A stretch of 14,603 bases of DNA, from positions 1 to 14,603 of the forward strand of contig URDK01000074.1 in NCBI GenBank assembly GCA_900546485.1, written 5' to 3'. The notes under the pieces were generated by a model. The model made no database searches and was not told the origin of the DNA. It was given only the letters and a program-made list of their open reading frames with translations. Of the stretch, positions 12,949-14,603 are shown piece after piece (the first letter of the stretch is position 1; every line of letters starts with the position of its first letter). Source of the stretch: an uncultured Eubacteriales bacterium. GTDB lineage: Bacteria > Bacillota > Clostridia > Oscillospirales > Oscillospiraceae. Both the position numbers and the translations under genes were made by a program.

Positions 12949-14187
12949 TCACTCCTCAAAGTCCAGCACCCGGCGCATCCGCGCGAGGGTGAGGCGGTTT
13001 CTTATGGCCGCGGAGATGTCCGGCACCTCGGGCGCGAGCGCCTCGTCGATGCCTATGTCCGAGAGCCTGTATTTCCCGTCAAGGCGGCGGAAGGTCTCGC
13101 GCAGCTCCTCGGCCTCGGGTATTTTTGCAACGATGGCGCGTATCTCGTCCCAGTGGTCCACGATGTTCTGCGGGTCAAAGGTGCTGAGAACGTCGTTTTC
13201 GTTTTCCTTCATGATGCCATCTGCTAGGGAGCCGAATTTTTCTCTCACCCAGGCCTCGTCAAGCGGCTCAAAGGGCTTTGCCTTAGGCGTTTTGGCGGCC
13301 ATGCGGTGGTATTCCCCGGCGCAGATGACCGCGCCGACGCCGACGCACTCGCCGTGGATGCCGTGGGCGTTTTCAAAGCGCGGGGGCTTCATCTCCACGA
13401 GGTGGGCGATAAGGTGCTCGGCACCGGAGGCGGCGCGGGAATTGCGCAACATCTGCATCGTGAGCCCGGAGAGCATCTGGGCCATGGTCATGGCCTCGTA
13501 GTCGGGTTCGCCGCCGGCGAGGAGCTTATCCACGCAATCGCACATCATGTCCAGCGCCTCCTGTGCGAGTGCCGCGACACGCTCGCAGTAGTACTCGCCG
13601 GAGACCAGGTGGGCGATCTTCCAATCGGCGAGAGAGATGTGCTTGGAGAGAATGTCGGCAATGCCGCTGACGGTCAGGAAACGCGGCGCACCGGAGATGA
13701 TGTTGAGGTCGGCCAGAACAAGCGCGGGCGCGGACATGGGTATGGAGCGCTTGTGCCCGTCGATGACGACGGAGCAGATGTTGGCTGTGAAGCCGTCGGA
13801 GGAGGCGAGGGTGGGAATGGCGACAAAGGGCTTGCCGAGCTTGTATGCAGGGTAGCGGGCAAAGTCCATCAGCGTGCCGCTGCCGACGGTGATGATGACG
13901 TCGGGGTCGTCAAGCTGGGGTATGACGGACTCGATGAGGCTTTTCTCGGAGTGCAGCCCCTTGGCGTCGAGGACTATCTCCTTGTCGGCGCGGACGTGAA
14001 CCATGCCGGGGAGATTGTATGTATTGGTGTCGTAGAGCACAGTGCGCCGACCCGTGAGCCCGCACTGGTCCATGTAGCGGTCAAAGTGCTTGAGGGCGTC
14101 GTATTCGACGACGACCATCTCAGTCTCGAGCGGATGCTCCCGCCCGCATGCGCAGGGGCCGGAATACTGTTTGCAGTCAAGGATCAA
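12949..14187 (-). CDS. egsA: sn-glycerol-1-phosphate dehydrogenase, EgsA/AraM family
   Basis: Members reduce dihydroxyacetone phosphate to sn-glycerol 1-phosphate with NAD(P)H, the backbone of archaeal lipids; in Bacillus the AraM enzyme feeds heptaprenylglyceryl phosphate synthesis. The 412-residue protein shows the family's N-terminal CACGREH (12-18), nucleotide-binding GSGTLMD (102-108), PTLASSDGF (125-133), GIADILSK (175-182) and the late GAEHLIAHLVE and HGIHGECVGVG segments. Likely metal ligands are D178, H258 and H278. It belongs to the iron/zinc alcohol dehydrogenase superfamily with glycerol dehydrogenase and 3-dehydroquinate synthase, but the CxCGxxH start and late histidine pattern favour EgsA. 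The start is TTG at 14187 with AAGGAGG seven bases upstream. It is coupled to the downstream LOG gene. No prenyltransferase partner is in the window, so its product's fate is unknown. Confidence 0.9.
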   Translation of the reverse strand: MILDCKQYSGPCACGREHPLETEMVVVEYDALKHFDRYMDQCGLTGRRTVLYDTNTYNLPGMVHVRADKEIVLDAKGLHSEKSLIESVIPQLDDPDVIITVGSGTLMDFARYPAYKLGKPFVAIPTLASSDGFTANICSVVIDGHKRSIPMSAPALVLADLNIISGAPRFLTVSGIADILSKHISLADWKIAHLVSGEYYCERVAALAQEALDMMCDCVDKLLAGGEPDYEAMTMAQMLSGLTMQMLRNSRAASGAEHLIAHLVEMKPPRFENAHGIHGECVGVGAVICAGEYHRMAAKTPKAKPFEPLDEAWVREKFGSLADGIMKENENDVLSTFDPQNIVDHWDEIRAIVAKIPEAEELRETFRRLDGKYRLSDIGIDEALAPEVPDISAAIRNRLTLARMRRVLDFEE

Positions 14188-14194
14188 GGCAAAA

Positions 14195-14201
14195 CCTCCT
14201 T
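14195..14201 (-). promoter_or_regulatory. Ribosome binding site supporting the TTG start of egsA
   Basis: AAGGAGG on the minus strand ends seven bases before TTG at 14187. No ATG or GTG lies at a suitable distance, and the following residues ILDCKQYS continue into the conserved CACGREH region, so the TTG start is well supported. Confidence 0.8.
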
Positions 14202-14267
14202 ATAGTACTGAATACAAACCACACATAAGTGTAAAGACTCTACCACATACACGCATCAAACGCAATA

Positions 14268-14295
14268 GGCCGCCCCGCATTCTCACGGGGCGGCC
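14268..14295 (-). terminator. Probable terminator of the transketolase gene
   Basis: Perfect 10-base arms GGCCGCCCCG (14268-14277) and CGGGGCGGCC (14286-14295) flank an 8-base loop, 12 bases past the transketolase stop on the minus strand. The tract after it (TATTGCGTTT) is poor in T, so termination may be partial. The remaining 66 bases up to the egsA ribosome site hold no convincing consensus promoter. Confidence 0.6.
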
Positions 14296-14307
14296 ACAGC
14301 TGTGGAA

Positions 14308-14603
14308 TTATTTTTTTAGCTCGAGGGCCTTTTTGACCTTCAGGACGATGCCGGCGGGGGTGAGGCCGTAGGCTTCGAGGACCTGCTCGGCCTTGCCGGA
14401 GCGGCCGAACTCGTCGTTGACGCCGTGACGCACGACGGGGACGGGGCAATGCTCGCCGATGAAGCCCGCCACAGCGGCGCCGAGGCCGCCCATGATGCTG
14501 TGCTCCTCGGTGGTCACGATGCAGCCGGTCTCCTTCGCGGCGGCGAGCAGGGCCTCGCCGTCCAGGGGTTTTATCGTGTGGAAGTCGAGCACGCGGACGG
14601 AAA
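14308..14603 (-). CDS. Transketolase, C-terminal subunit (partial, cut by window edge)
   Basis: Only the last 97 residues are present; the gene runs on beyond the right edge. The visible part matches the transketolase C-terminal domain: VRVLDFHTIKPLD near the edge, then TEEHSIMGGLGAAVAGF and the ending DEFGRSGKAEQVLEAYGLTP. That ending is typical of the separate C-terminal subunit of split bacterial transketolases, where the N-terminal TPP-binding half is encoded just upstream. The enzyme moves two-carbon units between sugar phosphates in the non-oxidative pentose phosphate pathway. A GTG at 14592 falls inside the conserved VRVLDF segment, so it is not the true start. 1-deoxyxylulose-5-phosphate synthase has a related domain but a different C-terminal end. 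Confidence 0.9.
   Translation of the reverse strand, partial: SVRVLDFHTIKPLDGEALLAAAKETGCIVTTEEHSIMGGLGAAVAGFIGEHCPVPVVRHGVNDEFGRSGKAEQVLEAYGLTPAGIVLKVKKALELKK

Noticed and set aside
1..14603. CRISPR array, tRNA, rRNA or phage module
   Set aside because: No regularly spaced direct repeats, cloverleaf-like sequences, rRNA stretches or phage structural genes were seen.

Overview
The window looks like chromosomal DNA of a GC-rich anaerobic Firmicute, most likely an Oscillospiraceae-type gut Clostridium. The basis is a GC-rich Gram-positive-style gene set (ClpB, bacterial AraM/EgsA-type glycerol-1-phosphate dehydrogenase, split transketolase), strong AGGAGG-like ribosome binding sites, TTG starts, sigma-A-like promoters, and iron-sulphur and nickel proteins that fit anaerobic life. 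Taxonomy is inference; no rRNA or tRNA gene is present. Layout from left to right: (1) Positions 1-60 hold two GC-rich hairpins that resemble a dispersed repeat, followed by the clpB terminator. (2) A minus-strand operon runs from a strong promoter at 3417-3445 through a 216-residue protein with a ribbon-helix-helix N-terminus and then clpB. (3) An AT-rich gap at 3446-4076 is not empty. It carries a complete minus-strand promoter, a 63-codon open remnant, a long TCTGACCCCTG hairpin and two tandem intrinsic terminators, so it looks like a small separate transcription unit or a decayed mobile element. (4) A minus-strand operon, promoter 7321-7348, encodes a MoxR-type AAA+ ATPase, a VWA-domain protein and a family I inorganic pyrophosphatase, ending at a clear terminator. 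(5) From the shared divergent intergenic region a plus-strand operon encodes HypB, an HTH_42/AlkZ-like winged-helix protein, an 895-residue FAD and multi-[4Fe-4S] oxidoreductase, and HypA. (6) A bidirectional terminator separates hypA from a convergent minus-strand pair, a LOG-family protein and an EgsA/AraM-type glycerol-1-phosphate dehydrogenase. (7) At the right edge is the C-terminal part of a transketolase C-terminal subunit, which has its own likely terminator. How the parts fit: HypA and HypB deliver nickel to an enzyme encoded elsewhere, and the large oxidoreductase between them probably moves electrons between NAD(P)H and iron-sulphur clusters. The MoxR/VWA pair is a chaperone or metal-insertion type ATPase module of unknown target, unusually coupled to a pyrophosphatase. 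The RHH protein may regulate the ClpB disaggregase operon. The least explained items are the 3505-4010 transcription unit, the hyp operon with its two unrelated inserted genes, and the RHH-clpB pair.
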